From NCBI GenBank assembly GCA_004292985.1, contig RDXT01000665.1, forward strand, positions 1-6,565: DNA of 6,565 nucleotides. The letters are read 5' to 3'. The notes beneath the pieces are model-generated. The model made no database searches. It saw only the letters and a list, made by a program, of their open reading frames with translations, and was not told where the DNA came from. Each line of letters opens with the position of its first letter. Within the stretch, counting starts at the first letter, position 1. The position numbers and the translations under genes were made by a program. The DNA comes from Bacteroidota bacterium (GTDB lineage: Bacteria; Bacteroidota; Bacteroidia; J057). Below are positions 5,018 through 6,565 of this stretch, piece by piece.

Positions 5018-6565
5018 ATGCTTACACGATTTACCGTTCTGAAAAAGCCCATTCTGCTTGTTTTTTATACCCTTTCTTTCTTACTGGTAGGGTATAACCA
5101 GGCACGTGCAACCCACGCGATGGGCGCCGACCTTCAATACGAATGCCTGGGCGGAAACACATACCGTTTCACGCTCAAGATCTACCGCGACTGCCAGGGT
5201 TCGGATCTGAACCCCACACAAAACATCGCTTTCAGCTCGGCTTCCTGCGGCATTGCGCGCTTTATTTTGCAGGCGCCCAGGGTGAGTCTCACAGAGCTTT
5301 CGCCCCTTTGCCCGGCGCAGCAGCCTTTCAGCACCTGTAATGGAGGGATTCTCCCAGGTGTAGAGGAGCATATTTACCAGCTTACCTATACCCTGCCTGC
5401 CCAGTGCGCAGACTGGCTGATCAGCTGGCAGCTGTGTTGCCGCAACTACGCCATCACCAACTCGGTCATTACCCCCAATACCCGCATTTACATCGAGTCT
5501 TATCTCAACAACCTCGACGTTACCTGCAACAACTCTCCCTATTTTACCACGCCTCCGGTTCCCTATCTCTGTGATGGTCAGCCTTTTCAGTTTAACAATG
5601 GCGCGATTGACCCGGATGGCGACTCTCTCGCTTTCGAACTGGTGGACCCGCTCGAATATGTGAATGGCAACCCACTGCCTATTGATTACATGCCCGGATT
5701 TTCCAATACCTATCCGATGGCAACCGCACCGGCCAACAACTTCAACTTTGACGGGTCTTCGGGGCAGTTCAGCTTTACCCCTTCGGGTCTCCAGCAGGGG
5801 ATTGTGGCCCTTCTGGTGAAGGAATACCGTAACGGCGTGCTGATCGGTACCACCATGCGCGATATTCAGATGGTGGTGATCAACTGCGGCAACCAGCCTC
5901 CGCAGATCGGCCCGCCCGCCAACGTGACCGGAGGGATTCTGACAGGAAACACCTTTTCTATCTGCGCAGGCAATACGCTCGGCTTTACCATCAGTGGTTT
6001 TGACCCCAACATTGCCGACCTGCTGACCATGACTTCTACCCTTGGTTCGGCCATTCCCGGAGCGACCTTCAGCATCAACGGCAATAACCCCGTCTCCGGC
6101 TCCTTTTCATGGCCGACAACCCTGGCAGATGTAGGCAACTACTTTTTCACGCTGACGGTAAAGGATGATGGTTGCCCCAATGCCGGACAGCAGGTGGTGG
6201 GCTTTAATGTCATTGTAAATCAGGGACTTATATTGCCGCCGCAGGATGTGGTGGTGTGCCCAACCACAACCAATAGCATACAACTGGTCGCGACGACCCC
6301 CAACTCAGGCGGAGGCGCCTACAACTGGGACCCGCCGACGGGTCTCTCCAACCCGGCCATCCGTAACCCTGTTGCCAGCATCAACGGAGCCGCCAGCTAT
6401 ATCGTAACCTACACAGCGCCAGGCCTTTGCCCGGTGATCGAGCCGGTAAATGTGATTCCGGAAGCCATACTCTCCCTGGCGGTAGATACGGCCCAGATCT
6501 GCGCCGGAGCCTCCGTGCAACTCAGCGCCACGCTCACCCCGCTCGGTGCGCCTGTGCCGGTTACC
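5018..6565 (+). CDS. Large Cys-rich, Ig-like-repeat surface protein of the gliding-motility-associated type (3' end beyond window)
   Basis: From the ATG at 5018, 516 codons are open to the window edge. A signal peptide (MLTRFTVLKKPILLVFYTLS..., ending QARA at 28-31) supports this start and export by Sec. The mature N-terminus THAMGADLQYECLGGNTYRF, followed by LKIYRDC (53-59), and the WQLCCRN motif (137-143) are the hallmark opening of very large Bacteroidota surface proteins that usually end in a gliding-motility-associated (CHU_C / T9SS type B) sorting domain. That end is not in view, so the secretion route is inferred. A DPDGDSL motif (198-204), typical of calcium-binding cadherin-like loops, lies in the first conserved unit. 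Ig/PKD-like repeats follow, each opening with a Cys strand: SICAGNT (314-320), VVCPTTT (412-418), QICAGAS (493-499). YNWDPPTGLSNP (435-446) is the usual core of such repeats. At least 16 Cys precede the edge, so disulfides are likely. Ligand unknown; probably adhesive. An AGGAAG lies 13 nt before the ATG, far for a Shine-Dalgarno site. Confidence 0.9.
   Translation, partial: MLTRFTVLKKPILLVFYTLSFLLVGYNQARATHAMGADLQYECLGGNTYRFTLKIYRDCQGSDLNPTQNIAFSSASCGIARFILQAPRVSLTELSPLCPAQQPFSTCNGGILPGVEEHIYQLTYTLPAQCADWLISWQLCCRNYAITNSVITPNTRIYIESYLNNLDVTCNNSPYFTTPPVPYLCDGQPFQFNNGAIDPDGDSLAFELVDPLEYVNGNPLPIDYMPGFSNTYPMATAPANNFNFDGSSGQFSFTPSGLQQGIVALLVKEYRNGVLIGTTMRDIQMVVINCGNQPPQIGPPANVTGGILTGNTFSICAGNTLGFTISGFDPNIADLLTMTSTLGSAIPGATFSINGNNPVSGSFSWPTTLADVGNYFFTLTVKDDGCPNAGQQVVGFNVIVNQGLILPPQDVVVCPTTTNSIQLVATTPNSGGGAYNWDPPTGLSNPAIRNPVASINGAASYIVTYTAPGLCPVIEPVNVIPEAILSLAVDTAQICAGASVQLSATLTPLGAPVPVT

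Overview
The window looks like chromosomal DNA of a Bacteroidota bacterium, probably from the Saprospiria/Cytophagia/Chitinophagia side of the phylum. The evidence is a secreted protein with a C-terminal type IX secretion (T9SS) sorting domain, the start of a large protein of the gliding-motility-associated type, a lipoprotein cyclophilin and a GroES-like protein of the Bacteroidota kind, and several exact matches to the Bacteroidota promoter (TTTG or TTG, about 19-20 bp, TAnnTTTG). Shine-Dalgarno sequences are mostly absent, as is usual in this phylum. Coding DNA is moderately GC-rich and the intergenic DNA is clearly AT-richer.

Layout. Positions 1-503 (minus) hold a periplasmic cyclophilin-type peptidyl-prolyl isomerase lipoprotein that runs off the left edge. 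Positions 579-953 (minus) hold a GroES/Cpn10-like protein. Both face left, so two folding helpers sit in tandem. The divergent gap 954-1549 (596 bp) is rich in signals: a self-contained promoter-to-terminator unit without a useful ORF (about 1080-1197, a candidate small RNA), then a second promoter whose spacer contains a perfect 12-bp palindrome, then a leader of about 300 nt with several hairpins or dyads. Positions 1550-4759 (plus) encode a 1069-residue secreted multidomain protein: signal peptide, pappalysin (M43)-like domain, CARDB/Ig-like domain, jellyroll 'cleaved adhesin/choice-of-anchor J' domain, an unassigned region, an FN3-like domain and a T9SS type A sorting domain. After a 258-bp gap, positions 5018-6565 (plus) begin a large Cys-rich, Ig-like-repeat surface protein that continues past the right edge.

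How it fits together. The two right-hand genes are surface or secreted proteins, probable clients of T9SS. The two left-hand genes are folding factors, one in the envelope and one cytosolic. Nothing in the sequence links the two pairs functionally.

Main points of interest. (1) The M43-like domain keeps the fold markers (the YLGL helix, the GDxVCDTPP loop, the NFMD Met-turn, the FTPGQ motif), but all three zinc-ligand histidines of HExxHxxGxxH are replaced, so it looks like a secreted pseudoprotease. (2) The candidate small RNA at about 1080-1197 has a consensus promoter, three hairpins and a very strong intrinsic terminator. I do not recognise its family.
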